Source of the DNA: RBG-16-66-20 sp052386675
Lineage (GTDB): Bacteria; Pseudomonadota; Gammaproteobacteria; Burkholderiales; SG8-39
DNA length: 31,624 nt
Assembly (NCBI GenBank): GCA_052386675.1
Contig: JBQTJX010000066.1
Location: 1-31,624, forward strand
Reading direction: 5' to 3'
The translations under genes and the position numbers were made by a program. How positions within the stretch are numbered: position 1 is the stretch's first letter; every line of letters begins with the position of its first letter. Shown here one piece after another: positions 8,501 through 15,611 of the stretch. A model generated the notes under the pieces. The model was not told the DNA's origin, did no database searches, and worked only from the letters and a program-made list of their open reading frames with translations.

Positions 8501-8908
8501 TTCGTGCGCCTGGGGATAACCGAAGTAGATGAGCATGCCGTCGCCGAGGTACTGAGCGACGAATCCGTCGTACCGCTCCACGGCCGCTGCCGTTTCGTGC
8601 TGGTAGCGGCGCAGGAGGTCGCCCAGGTCCTCCGGATCGAGCTGCGACGAAAGCTCGGTCGATCCGACAAGGTCGCAGAACATGACCGTAAGCTGACGGA
8701 GGTCGCCGGCGGCGGGCGTCTCGCCTTTCCACACGAGCATCCGGCCGTCCTGGTCGAGCGCGAGCCCGCGGACCTCGACAATCTCGTCTCGCAGATCCGA
8801 GACGAAGGCATCGTCGATGCCGAACTGGCGCTTTAGGGCCCGATACGACACCCGCTGCTGGCGGCGCAGCATCGCGATCGTCTCGACGAGGCACTGCTCG
8901 AACGTCAT
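5570..8908 (-). CDS. Adenylate/guanylate cyclase-AAA ATPase-TPR regulator
   Basis: A 1112-aa multidomain signalling protein. Residues 1-65 form a small helical N-terminal module common in this family. Residues about 72-250 are a class III nucleotidyl cyclase with both metal aspartates (Asp79 in FCDLVGST, Asp123 in YLGDGML) and GETPNVAAKLQ. Residues about 265-500 are an AAA/ORC-like ATPase with Walker A GGAGIGKS (Lys302) and Walker B-like LMVVEDLHWADPSS. Residues about 640-1100 are alpha-helical TPR-like repeats. The architecture is known from large bacterial cyclase/ATPase regulators whose triggers are mostly unknown. The cyclase may be active, since the metal sites are intact. There is no membrane segment. 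It is divergently oriented to the MpaB-type oxygenase gene at 9000, with a 91-bp shared promoter region. Confidence 0.93.
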   Translation of the reverse strand: MTFEQCLVETIAMLRRQQRVSYRALKRQFGIDDAFVSDLRDEIVEVRGLALDQDGRMLVWKGETPAAGDLRQLTVMFCDLVGSTELSSQLDPEDLGDLLRRYQHETAAAVERYDGFVAQYLGDGMLIYFGYPQAHEDAPGRAIRAGLAILEGMQTLNQTKLHGRRRLAVRIGIHTGPVVLSEVGSGERREQLALGETPNVAAKLQAGAAPDSVLVSAATRRLAEGVFVFAACAPLEIKGRSQALPTFRVLAIQEAEHHSGVAAQAPLLGRSAEMSVLAERWARTSMGQGQVVMLEGGAGIGKSRLVESLREQIESDSAASMTFRCSPYFSNTALHPFIARLQHLLGFRREDSAMSKLDKLEGALRRYRFADARTFPLLAALLSVPVPEGRFPPLEMTPQQRKRLTADMLSAWLLEEARERATLMVVEDLHWADPSSLELLELLLGRITKARMMMLLVFRPDFSPPETWQGRPNVERIGLGPLPADEVQRLVLRMLDDKSLPPEVMCHIVAKTDGVPLFVEELLKAILESGMLVERSGKYALPGPLLETAIPTTLQDSLMARLDRLGSARELAQVAATLGREFSYELIRAVAPANERALDQALARLVKADLILRRGGTRDARYIFKHALIRDAAYQSQLKSRRVFFHERIARVMDERFPELRQTQPELLAHHLGEAGLADQAADCWQRAAEQAIERSAYVEALHHLDAALALHRSLPTTRQGVRRELMLLTSYGLALTPTKGYASPALSDTYERAHELSRQIGEVAEIFPLLNGMWSFYLVRAKYEASRELGEKMLRLAESSESPVALIQANRAMGVTLLYTGELGPGLEHMEKAVDLYDPTRHRAFAYRLNGLDLGVSVRSFAAWGAWLAGWPAHALRRNDEMHAMARSLEHPYNSAWALTFSTWVHQMRREITRTRERAEAAIALAEEHRFELFRAISMVLRGWALALGGADEGIAELRGGMERYFATGAESSRGHWAALLAEACLRTGRIDEGLRALEEAQVERSGERYYEAELHRMRGELHLAREHDREAQAVAERCFSKSLAVAHSQGARSLELRAAMSLCRLRRQQGREDACGPLAEAYSFFSEGFDTADLQEAAALLEDAGAARGG

Positions 8909-8948
8909 GGACGCAGAATACCGCCAAGCAGCCGTCGCCCGCCAACCC

Positions 8949-8977
8949 TTGTGTTCACCCTCTTTGCGGACTACCCT
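8949..8977 (+). promoter_or_regulatory. Candidate promoter for the MpaB-type gene
   Basis: In the 91-bp divergent gap, TTGTGT (8949-8954) and TACCCT (8972-8977) are spaced by 17 bp. They are followed by a purine-rich GAGAAGGGGGGA ribosome binding site before ATG 9000. Both hexamers are weak matches to sigma-70 consensus. Confidence 0.3.
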
Positions 8978-8999
8978 CGGCGCGGGAGAAGGGGGGACG

Positions 9000-11246
9000 A
9001 TGACCAGTGAGCGCTGGACAGATGCGTTTCTCGACGGGAAACGCCTGATAGCCGATTCGGACTACGACAAGAGAGCCGAGGCGATCCTCGGCGCCACTTA
9101 CCTGGACGTCGGAACCACTCGCATTCTCGATGACTGGCTTGCGGCACAGCGCACCCTGGTCGAAGACCTGAAGAGTGCTGTCGAGGCCGGGACTGCCGCT
9201 GCGGGCAGCGACGGCTTCCGGGCCAGGCAGAACGAGCAGCATGACGGCCTGAGGGCTTGGCGCGCGCAGGTCTGGCCGATAGCGGGCTGGCAGTCGTTCG
9301 TCGAGAGCACGTATTCCGCATCCCTTCTTGGCTCCAAGGCGCTGCTCAACGACGATCGCGAAGTGGCATTGTCCGCCATGCGCTGCGCGCTGGAATATGC
9401 GCAGCTCCTCGTGCAGAGTATCGCGCGAACGAAGGCTGCGACGAGCGCGGGCGCTCAGAACCCGGACGGACTGCGCGAGTTGTCGGTGCGGCTCAACCGC
9501 GGTACCTACTACCGCATGCTGCAGATTTCCGATGAGGCGCGTCGCTCGCCGGACATCTTCGCCTGCGATAGCGCGTTCCGCAAGGCGCAGTTCCGCTCGT
9601 ATCCCGATACGCTGCACGACAGCTTCACGCCGCCGCATTGCCCGCACTGGGTGGACCAGCGCAAGCTCAAGACCGGATTCAAGCTCTGGCGCGAGCACAT
9701 GCCGGGCTGCGTGTTCGCGCTCTTCACCCACAGCCTGCCCGCCTGCTACCTCGACGCAAAGGGCATTCCACTTCTCTACCGCAGCGAGAGGCTGCAGGGG
9801 AAATTCCTGGCCCATCGGGTCTATGAGACCGGTTTTTTCGTCAAGGACGTCATGGACGAAGAGGGCATCAAGGTCATCGAGGACAGGGCGGCGCTCGACG
9901 TCCTGCTGTTCGCCGCTGCCGTGCACAAGGTGCGGCCGGACCTGAGGCTCGAACTGGTAGGCGTAGGTCTCGACGCCATGTGGAGGAGCCCGGATCAACC
10001 GGTACCGCTCGACGACTACTGGACGCTGATCAAAGACGATGCCATCAAGGCCGAATTTGCCGCCCTCCAGTCGCAGTACGCCGAATCCCCCGGCAGCGTT
10101 CTGGAGGCCTATGAGCCCGGGCGCATCGAGAATATGCGGGCGGTTTGCGATCGCCTCGGCATCGAGGACCTCGAGGGACTCTTCCGCCACTCCGCGCAAC
10201 CGCGCGTCGAACTGACCGTGCGGCGGCTATGGGGCGCGGGCGTGCTCACCGCGACGAAAGTGCGGTACCTGCACGCGTCGATGCGCTTCATGGCCCGTTC
10301 CGACACTGCGTTCCAGAAAGACTACCCGATCGATGTCCACGGCGAGCCGATCAACCAGGAAGACAAGGCGTTCACCCTCCTCACCATCAGCTACGTCATT
10401 CCCGGCGCCTACGAAAAGATCGGGGGCATGCTCAGCCGGGAGGAGAAGGACGCATTCCTGCACTGCTGGAATGTCATCGGCTACGTGATGGGCATCGACG
10501 AAGACCTGCTCGCGCACGACTGGGACGAGGCGAAGGCGCTCTACGAGAAGATCCTCCGCCGCCACAAAGCGCGCTCCAACAATGGCATGATACTGACGAG
10601 CGGGCTGTGCGAACTCATCGAGGGCCTGCTGCCGCGCTGGCTGCCGCTGCGCGAGGCGATCGCGCCGGTGCTGATCCGCCACCAGCTCGACGGCGACGCT
10701 GACCTGCTCTTTGACGACAAGACGCTCGCCGCATCGAGGAGCATACCGGTGCGCGCGGTGTGGTCCGTTGCGCTGGTGTTCCTGCGCGTCTATTTCCTCA
10801 GCCGCCACTTCGTCTTCGATCATATTCCCGCGGTGCGCGCGCTGCTGCGTGATGAGCTGCGCAACCTCGGCAACGGCATGATCGAATGCTTCCAGCAGAC
10901 CTACGAGCGGCAGCGATTCGAGCTGTTTTCCGGCTTGAAGGGATACGACGCGAATCCCGGCACCACGACGGCGGAAGATGAGCGGCGCGCAGACATACGC
11001 TCCAGCGCGTACAACCTGGCCGCGCTCGGCGTGGTCCTTATCGTGCTCCTGCCCACGCTGATCTGGATCGGCTTGGCTGGATTCATCGCCTCTTTCTACG
11101 TCCCCGATGCCTGGCCAGGGCAGCTCGCAAAGGCCATGTTCTGGCTGGGCGTGGTCGACGTGATCGGCGTGGGGCTGGCGGGCAAGCGACTGAAGGCCGC
11201 GCTCGGGCAGCTCGCCTTCAAGGTGCAGCGCAAGGCACTGGTCTAG
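9000..11246 (+). CDS. Large oxygenase MpaB/DUF2236 (Lcp-like) family protein with membrane C-terminus
   Basis: A 748-aa protein. I chose ATG 9000 because AGGGGGGA lies just upstream, and the in-frame extension to 8817 would overlap the divergent cyclase gene. Residues about 1-230 form a helical domain I do not recognise. Residues about 240-560 resemble the MpaB/rubber-oxygenase (DUF2236) fold: SLPACYLDAKGIPLLYRSERL, YETGFFVKDVM, the arginine-rich helix TVRRLWGAGV...RYLHASMRFM near 406-430, then GEPINQEDKAFTLLTISYV and WNVIGYVMGIDEDLL. Family members bind b-type heme through a histidine. The candidate here is His in RYLHASMR. Residues about 670-735 contain two hydrophobic helices (LAALGVVLIVLLPTLIWIGLAG and AMFWLGVVDVIGVGLAG), so it is probably membrane anchored. 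The size is well above the usual 300-450 aa of the family. The substrate is unknown. Confidence 0.8.
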   Translation: MTSERWTDAFLDGKRLIADSDYDKRAEAILGATYLDVGTTRILDDWLAAQRTLVEDLKSAVEAGTAAAGSDGFRARQNEQHDGLRAWRAQVWPIAGWQSFVESTYSASLLGSKALLNDDREVALSAMRCALEYAQLLVQSIARTKAATSAGAQNPDGLRELSVRLNRGTYYRMLQISDEARRSPDIFACDSAFRKAQFRSYPDTLHDSFTPPHCPHWVDQRKLKTGFKLWREHMPGCVFALFTHSLPACYLDAKGIPLLYRSERLQGKFLAHRVYETGFFVKDVMDEEGIKVIEDRAALDVLLFAAAVHKVRPDLRLELVGVGLDAMWRSPDQPVPLDDYWTLIKDDAIKAEFAALQSQYAESPGSVLEAYEPGRIENMRAVCDRLGIEDLEGLFRHSAQPRVELTVRRLWGAGVLTATKVRYLHASMRFMARSDTAFQKDYPIDVHGEPINQEDKAFTLLTISYVIPGAYEKIGGMLSREEKDAFLHCWNVIGYVMGIDEDLLAHDWDEAKALYEKILRRHKARSNNGMILTSGLCELIEGLLPRWLPLREAIAPVLIRHQLDGDADLLFDDKTLAASRSIPVRAVWSVALVFLRVYFLSRHFVFDHIPAVRALLRDELRNLGNGMIECFQQTYERQRFELFSGLKGYDANPGTTTAEDERRADIRSSAYNLAALGVVLIVLLPTLIWIGLAGFIASFYVPDAWPGQLAKAMFWLGVVDVIGVGLAGKRLKAALGQLAFKVQRKALV

Positions 11247-11384
11247 CGGTCCGCCGTGCAGAAGTCGTTTCCCGGAGCCGGCGTTCACGAGCACGACTCG
11301 TGGTGCGCCGATGCGCGAGGGCCAACGACCGGAAAAGGGTCACCTCCGTGAGCGGTCTCGGATAGACTTTCGCACTCACCAGCC

Positions 11385-11669
11385 ATGAACCCACTGCACA
11401 AGCTCGACGTCCTCGTCGTCAAGGCGAAAGCCAGGTGGCGCAAGACGCTCAGCGACAGCAGCGCGACCGCCGAGGACAGGCGCAAGGCGCGGGCGGAATG
11501 GAGAAGCGCGGCCTCCAGGAAGGACCGCGCGACGGCAATCTGGCTCCAGGCGCGCTCCAACCGGCGCAAGGAGGCGACGGATCGCCGAAGAACGATCGAT
11601 CCCGACTGGAAGGACGCGAAAGCCGACCGCCGCAAGGCGGAACGCGCCAATGAGCGGCGGCGAGGCTAG
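11385..11669 (+). CDS. Small highly charged basic protein, hypothetical
   Basis: A 94-aa frame, very rich in Lys, Arg, Asp, Glu and Ala and nearly free of long hydrophobic stretches. It is probably one long helix or a coiled coil, with repeated RRK(A/E) motifs (AEDRRKARAEW, SNRRKEATDRRR, KADRRKAERANERRR). There is no recognisable domain, no clear ribosome binding site, and only AGCC directly before the ATG. It ends 25 bp before the chosen ROK kinase start, so it could share a transcript with it. A longer frame on the opposite strand also spans this stretch, and high-GC DNA produces such frames by chance, so this call is uncertain. The 138-bp gap upstream (11247-11384) holds only a weak inverted repeat, CACGAG-5-CTCGTG (11286-11302). 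Confidence 0.45.
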   Translation: MNPLHKLDVLVVKAKARWRKTLSDSSATAEDRRKARAEWRSAASRKDRATAIWLQARSNRRKEATDRRRTIDPDWKDAKADRRKAERANERRRG

Positions 11670-11694
11670 TCCTCCGGCAGCACCGGAACAGGCC

Positions 11695-12525
11695 ATGGCG
11701 TTCAGGATCGGGGTGGACCTGGGCGGCACCAAGATCGAGCTGCTCGCACTGGACGGTGCGGGCGGGGAAGTCCTCCGCAAGCGTATCCCGACGCCGCAGG
11801 GCGACTACCCGGCCACGGTCGCGGCTGTGGCGGCGCTGGTGCGGGTGGCCGAATCGACACTGGGAGCGACCGCGACCGTCGGTATCGGCACCCCCGGCGC
11901 CCTGTCGCTGGTCACCGGCCGCATCAAGAACGCGAATTCCACCTGCCTCAACGGCCAGCCGCTGAAGGAAGACCTCGAGGCGGCCCTGGGGCGGGAGATC
12001 CGGATCGCCAACGACGCCAACTGCTTTGCCCTGTCCGAAGCCGTGGACGGCGCGGGCAAGGGCGCGCGGGTCGTGTTCGGCGTGATCCTCGGCACTGGCG
12101 TAGGCGGCGGCATCGTGGTGGACGGAAAGGTCCTGACCGGCCCCAATGCCGTTTCCGGCGAGTGGGGCCACAACCCGCTGCCCAGCCCGCGTAAGGAAGA
12201 CCTGCCCCTGCGCGACTGCTATTGCGGCAGGCAGGGCTGCATCGAGACCTACCTGTCCGGACCGGCGCTGGCGAAGGACGGCGGCAATCTGGATCGCTAT
12301 GGCGAAAGGCTCGCGCGCGCGCTGGCCGGGGTGGTCAATGTCCTGGATCCGGATGTCATCGTGCTGGGCGGGGGAATATCCATGCTCCCGCAGCTGTATG
12401 CGGACGTGCCGGCAATGTGGGGACGGTTCGTGTTTTCGGACCAGGTGGCGACGCGGTTGTTGCCGCCGGTGCATGGAGATTCGAGCGGCGTGCGCGGCGC
12501 GGCGTGGTTGTGGGAACAACGATAA
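11695..12525 (+). CDS. ROK family sugar kinase (fructokinase/GlcNAc kinase-like)
   Basis: A 276-aa ROK kinase that phosphorylates a hexose with ATP. Motifs in order: ATP-phosphate loop GVDLGGTKIE (residues 5-14), GIGTPG, the catalytic region NANSTCLNGQPL and NDANCFALSEA (active-site Asp in NDAN), GTGVGGGIVVDG, and the zinc signature GEWGHNPL with CYCGRQGCIE (three Cys plus His). GGGISM occurs near the C-terminus. The ATG at 11695 puts the phosphate loop right at the N-terminus. An in-frame ATG at 11650 adds 15 unlikely residues. It looks about 25 residues shorter than usual: the helix that normally lies between SGPALA and the YGERLARALA helix is missing. GlcNAc kinase and fructokinase cannot be separated by eye. 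It is followed 13 bp later by the cytochrome P460 fusion. Confidence 0.9.
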   Translation: MAFRIGVDLGGTKIELLALDGAGGEVLRKRIPTPQGDYPATVAAVAALVRVAESTLGATATVGIGTPGALSLVTGRIKNANSTCLNGQPLKEDLEAALGREIRIANDANCFALSEAVDGAGKGARVVFGVILGTGVGGGIVVDGKVLTGPNAVSGEWGHNPLPSPRKEDLPLRDCYCGRQGCIETYLSGPALAKDGGNLDRYGERLARALAGVVNVLDPDVIVLGGGISMLPQLYADVPAMWGRFVFSDQVATRLLPPVHGDSSGVRGAAWLWEQR

Positions 12526-12538
12526 CCGGGAGGCAGGG

Positions 12539-13330
12539 ATGACCAAGACGAAAATGGTGGTGGCGGTGGGCGTGCTCGCGGCAGGCGTGGCCGGAATCGC
12601 GGCCGCCGGTCCCGACAGGATCAAGTTTCCCTCCGGCTACCTGAAGGGCACGCTGTACGCGACTGTGGACCGGCCCGACACCAAGCAGTACCGCGAGCTC
12701 TACGCCTCGCCGGGCGTGGTCGAGTCGGTGCGTGCCGGCAAGGGCGTGCCCCACGGCGCGGTGCTGACCCTCGTCCAATGGAGCGTGCACCAGGACGCCA
12801 AGGGCGTCCCGATCAAGGATTCGAACGGCCGCTTCATGAAGAAGGACATCCTCGCCCACACGGTGATGGAAAAGGGCAAGGGCTGGGGCGCGGAGTATCC
12901 CGACAGCCTGCGCAATGGCGAGTGGGAGTATGCCGTGTTCAGTCCGCAGGGCGACCTCAACCTGAAGGCGAATTACAAGGCCTGCTTCGAGTGCCACAAG
13001 CCGCACGAGAAGATGGACTATGTGACCTCGCTGGCGAAGCTGGCCGGGAAGTTCCCGGACGCGGCATCGGTGGCCAAGGCGCCCAAGGGCGACGTCAGCA
13101 TCGTCGGCTTCCTGTTCAACCCGGCGAAGATCGTGGCGGCCGTGGGCAAGCCGCTCAGGTTCCTCAACACCGACGACTCGCCGCATTTCATCGTGGTGCA
13201 GGGCAGCGGGCAGAAGTCCGAGGTGATCCTGCGCGGCCAGTCCACGAGCATGACCTTCGACAAGGCGGGCGCCTTCAACTACATCTGCGGGCTGCATCCG
13301 TCGATGAAGGGCACCATCGAAGTCAGATAG
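12539..13330 (+). CDS. Secreted cytochrome P460-cupredoxin fusion protein
   Basis: A 263-aa protein with a signal peptide (residues 1-23, ending AGIAAAG). Residues about 30-170 match the cytochrome P460 family: a PHGAVLTLVQW strand, an RNGEWEYAVF strand, and a c-type heme site CFECH (Cys149, Cys152, His153) near the end of the domain. Residues about 183-263 form a cupredoxin with type 1 copper ligands His216 (SPH), Cys250, His253 and Met256 (YICGLHPSMKG). P460 hemes act on hydroxylamine/NO-type or related substrates. The attached blue-copper domain would be a built-in electron acceptor or donor. That coupling is inference, and I cannot place the P460 lysine cross-link by eye. GGGAGG lies just before the ATG. 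The stop overlaps the next gene's GTG by 1 nt. Confidence 0.88.
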   Translation: MTKTKMVVAVGVLAAGVAGIAAAGPDRIKFPSGYLKGTLYATVDRPDTKQYRELYASPGVVESVRAGKGVPHGAVLTLVQWSVHQDAKGVPIKDSNGRFMKKDILAHTVMEKGKGWGAEYPDSLRNGEWEYAVFSPQGDLNLKANYKACFECHKPHEKMDYVTSLAKLAGKFPDAASVAKAPKGDVSIVGFLFNPAKIVAAVGKPLRFLNTDDSPHFIVVQGSGQKSEVILRGQSTSMTFDKAGAFNYICGLHPSMKGTIEVR

Positions 13331-14058
13331 TGGCATCGCGGCGGTCCATCCTCGCACTGGGCGCCGCCGCGCTCCTGCCGCGCGCCGCGCGTGCGCAAGG
13401 CGCCGCGGCGCTGGCGTTCTCCGCGCTTGCCCCCGGCGCGCCGCTGCCCGGATGGCTGGAGCCAGTCACCTTTGGCGGCCAGACGAGGCCCAACGCGTTC
13501 TCGCTTGTGGCCGACGAAGGCCGCACCGTGCTGCGCGTGCGTTCAGAGGCGTCCGCCTCCGGCCTTGCGCGCAAGCTGCGCGTTGATCCTGCGACGCATC
13601 CGCGCCTGTCCTGGCGCTGGAAGGCGAGCCGGCTGGTCGCGAAGGGCAGGCTGGATGCGAAGGAGGGCGACGATTTCGCGCTGCGCCTCTACGTCACCTT
13701 CGACCTCGATCCGGCGACGCTGTCCTTTGGCGACCGGATGAAGCTCTCGCTCGCGCGCAGCATCTGGGGCGACCATCTGCCGATCGCCGCGCTGTGCTAC
13801 GTCTGGGACGCCGACGCGGCCCCCGGCACCATCGCCCCCAACGCCTACACCGACCGTGTGCGCATGCTGGTGGCCGACAGCGGTCCGGCGCGGCTGGGAC
13901 AGTGGGTGGCGCATGAGCGCGACGTTGGCGCGGACTTCCGCGCCGCGTTCGGCCAGCCGGCGCCCGCGGTGACCAGCGTCATCCTGTCCGCGGATACCGA
14001 CAACACCGGTGAAAGCGCCGAGTCCTGGTTCGGCGATGTGGTTTTCAGCGCGCGCTGA
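13330..14058 (+). CDS. DUF3047 family exported protein
   Basis: A 242-aa protein starting at GTG 13330, which overlaps the preceding TAG stop by one base (TAGTG), so it is translationally coupled to the P460-cupredoxin gene. The N-terminus SRRSILALGAAALLPRAARAQ is a twin-arginine-like or Sec signal peptide cleaved near residue 22-23. The mature part looks like the DUF3047 beta-sandwich: FSLVADEGRTVLRVRSEASASGL, LSWRWKASRLV, DDFALRLYVTFD, the block NAYTDRVRMLVADSG, WVAHERDVGADFRAAFG, and the end block of ILSADTDNTGESAESWFGDVVF. The function is unknown. The context suggests a periplasmic partner of the heme-copper protein. The stop codon region forms a palindrome shared with the convergent gene. 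Confidence 0.75.
   Translation: MASRRSILALGAAALLPRAARAQGAAALAFSALAPGAPLPGWLEPVTFGGQTRPNAFSLVADEGRTVLRVRSEASASGLARKLRVDPATHPRLSWRWKASRLVAKGRLDAKEGDDFALRLYVTFDLDPATLSFGDRMKLSLARSIWGDHLPIAALCYVWDADAAPGTIAPNAYTDRVRMLVADSGPARLGQWVAHERDVGADFRAAFGQPAPAVTSVILSADTDNTGESAESWFGDVVFSAR
14045..14058. other. 14-bp palindrome formed by two convergent stop codons
   Basis: TCAGCGCGCGCTGA is a perfect palindrome. Read on the plus strand it ends the DUF3047 gene (Ser-Ala-Arg-stop). Read on the minus strand it ends the DUF3530-like gene, also Ser-Ala-Arg-stop. The two genes overlap by exactly these 14 bp. Confidence 0.9.
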
Positions 14059-14806
14059 GCGCGTCGAGGAACGCGGCCACTTCCTGCAGCACCGCCTTCT
14101 CGCCGCCGGCGAGGAAGTAGCCGCCCTCGGGCACCGCCAGCTGCTTCGAGCCGGGCAGCGCGCGCAGCAGTTGCGCGCGATCGGACGCCGGGCCGCGGAT
14201 GCCGCGGTAGTCCCTCGCGCCGTAGAGGTCGAGTACCGGGAAGGCGGCGCCTGCGATGCCGTCGAACACGCCGTAGAAGGACAACGCCGCCCAGCCCGAT
14301 ACTGGCGCGCCCCGGTTGTTGCGCAGGTACTCGTGCGCCATGCCGGCGCCCATGGCATGCGACACGATCGCGACGCGCCTGGCGCCCTTGTCCTGCAGGA
14401 ACTTCATCCCCGCAGCGATGCGGCGCGCGGCTTCCGGGTACAACGCGCGATAGGCCGCGCCGTCGTCCACTTCCGCGGGCAGCACCGGCATCTGCAGCGA
14501 CAGCGTGGTGTATCCCCGGTCGACGAGGTGCACCCGCAGCTCGCCGGTGATGCCGTGGTCCGGGTGAACGCCGGGTCCATGCGCCAGGATGACCGCGCCG
14601 CGCGCGGGACTGGCCGCGGCATGAAGCGCGAGGAAGCGCCCGTCCGACGTTTCCAGCTGCACCGCGTCGCCGACGACCAGGCTGGGCAGGACCTGGTCCG
14701 CCCAGCGCTTCTCGCGCGCGGCATCGGAGCGTGCCTGGGCGAGCGCCGTTCCCGCGATGGCGCAGGCGAGGGCGGCAGCGAGTATCCTGAAGGTTACCGA
14801 TACCAT
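14045..14806 (-). CDS. DUF3530-like alpha/beta-hydrolase-fold exported protein
   Basis: A 253-aa protein from ATG 14806, with a signal peptide (residues 1-24, ending AGTALAQA). The frame extends upstream to 14917, but that would lie inside the divergent gene. It has the alpha/beta-hydrolase order: VILAHGPGVHPDH, TTLSLQMPVLP, the nucleophile-elbow position VSHAMGAGMA, PVLDLYGARDYRG and PEGGYFLAGG. At the elbow an alanine stands where a serine nucleophile would be, as I recall is common in DUF3530 proteins, so a classical hydrolase activity is doubtful. It overlaps the DUF3047 gene by 14 bp at its end. Its start codon overlaps the start codon of the divergent hydrolase at 14805. No clear ribosome binding site is seen. 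Confidence 0.78.
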   Translation of the reverse strand: MVSVTFRILAAALACAIAGTALAQARSDAAREKRWADQVLPSLVVGDAVQLETSDGRFLALHAAASPARGAVILAHGPGVHPDHGITGELRVHLVDRGYTTLSLQMPVLPAEVDDGAAYRALYPEAARRIAAGMKFLQDKGARRVAIVSHAMGAGMAHEYLRNNRGAPVSGWAALSFYGVFDGIAGAAFPVLDLYGARDYRGIRGPASDRAQLLRALPGSKQLAVPEGGYFLAGGEKAVLQEVAAFLDALSAR

Positions 14807-15611
14807 GACCCGGACAATACTACGGACATCGTTGTTGCTGGCGCTCGCCGCGGCGAGCGCCTCCTGCGCTTTGCTCGACACCTGGGAACGCCAGCTGGTG
14901 TTCCGCCCGGTGACCACGGATTGGCGCGGCTACGCGCCGGAGATCCTGGGCGAAGAGGAGGTCTGGATCCCGGTCGGTGGCAATGGCGAGAGGCTGCACG
15001 GCTGGTGGCTGGACTCCCCCGGGGCGCGGTACACCCTGGTCTACTTCCACGGCGCGCGCGTCAACCTGAGCGGCAGCGTCTACCGGTTGCGGGGGTTCCG
15101 CAATGCGGGATTCAACGTGCTCGCCGTCGACTACCGGGGCTTTGGCCGCAGCACGGCGGGGCTGCCCTCGGAGGATTCGGTCTACGCGGACGCCGAGGCG
15201 GCATGGCACTGGCTCGATGCGCGCGAGCCCGACCGCGCGCGCCGCATCCTGTACGGCCATTCGCTGGGCGGCCCGATCGCGGCGGAGGTCGCGCTGCGCG
15301 GCGGCGGGGCCGCGGCGCTGGTGCTGGAATCGGCGCCGACCTCGGTGCCGGACATGACCATCCTGGGCGGGCTGGTGACGCAGCGTCTCGACCTGCTGGA
15401 CAAGATCCGGCGCCTCGAGCTGCCGGTGCTCATCGTCCATGGCGCGCAGGACGGCGTGGTGCCGCCGGAAATGGCGCAGCGACTCTTCGAGGCGGCGCGC
15501 GGCCCGAAGCGCCTGATGCTGGTGGAAGGCGCGGGTCACAGCTGGGTGGCGCGCCGCGCCGGCGGCGCGGTCTACGACGCGGTGCGGGAACTGGTGGCGC
15601 CGAAGCGCTAG
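14805..15611 (+). CDS. Alpha/beta hydrolase (membrane-anchored or exported)
   Basis: A 268-aa serine hydrolase of the BEM46/DUF-like alpha/beta family. The N-terminus (ILRTSLLLALAAASASC) is a signal sequence. Cys21 could be a lipidation site, although SAS is a poor lipobox. The catalytic triad is visible: Ser153 in GHSLGG, Asp216 in VHGAQDGVVP and His245 in GAGHSW. The oxyanion region is VYFHGARVNLSG, and DYRGFGRS follows the usual second strand. The substrate is unknown (short-chain ester or peptide-like). The ATG at 14805 overlaps the start codon of the minus-strand neighbour (shared CATG), with AAGG about 12 nt upstream. The stop TAG lies in a CTAG shared with the convergent YHS gene. Confidence 0.88.
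   Translation: MTRTILRTSLLLALAAASASCALLDTWERQLVFRPVTTDWRGYAPEILGEEEVWIPVGGNGERLHGWWLDSPGARYTLVYFHGARVNLSGSVYRLRGFRNAGFNVLAVDYRGFGRSTAGLPSEDSVYADAEAAWHWLDAREPDRARRILYGHSLGGPIAAEVALRGGGAAALVLESAPTSVPDMTILGGLVTQRLDLLDKIRRLELPVLIVHGAQDGVVPPEMAQRLFEAARGPKRLMLVEGAGHSWVARRAGGAVYDAVRELVAPKR

Noticed and set aside
11286..11302. CACGAG-5-CTCGTG inverted repeat after the MpaB-type gene as a terminator
   Set aside because: A 6-bp stem without a T-tract is too weak to call.
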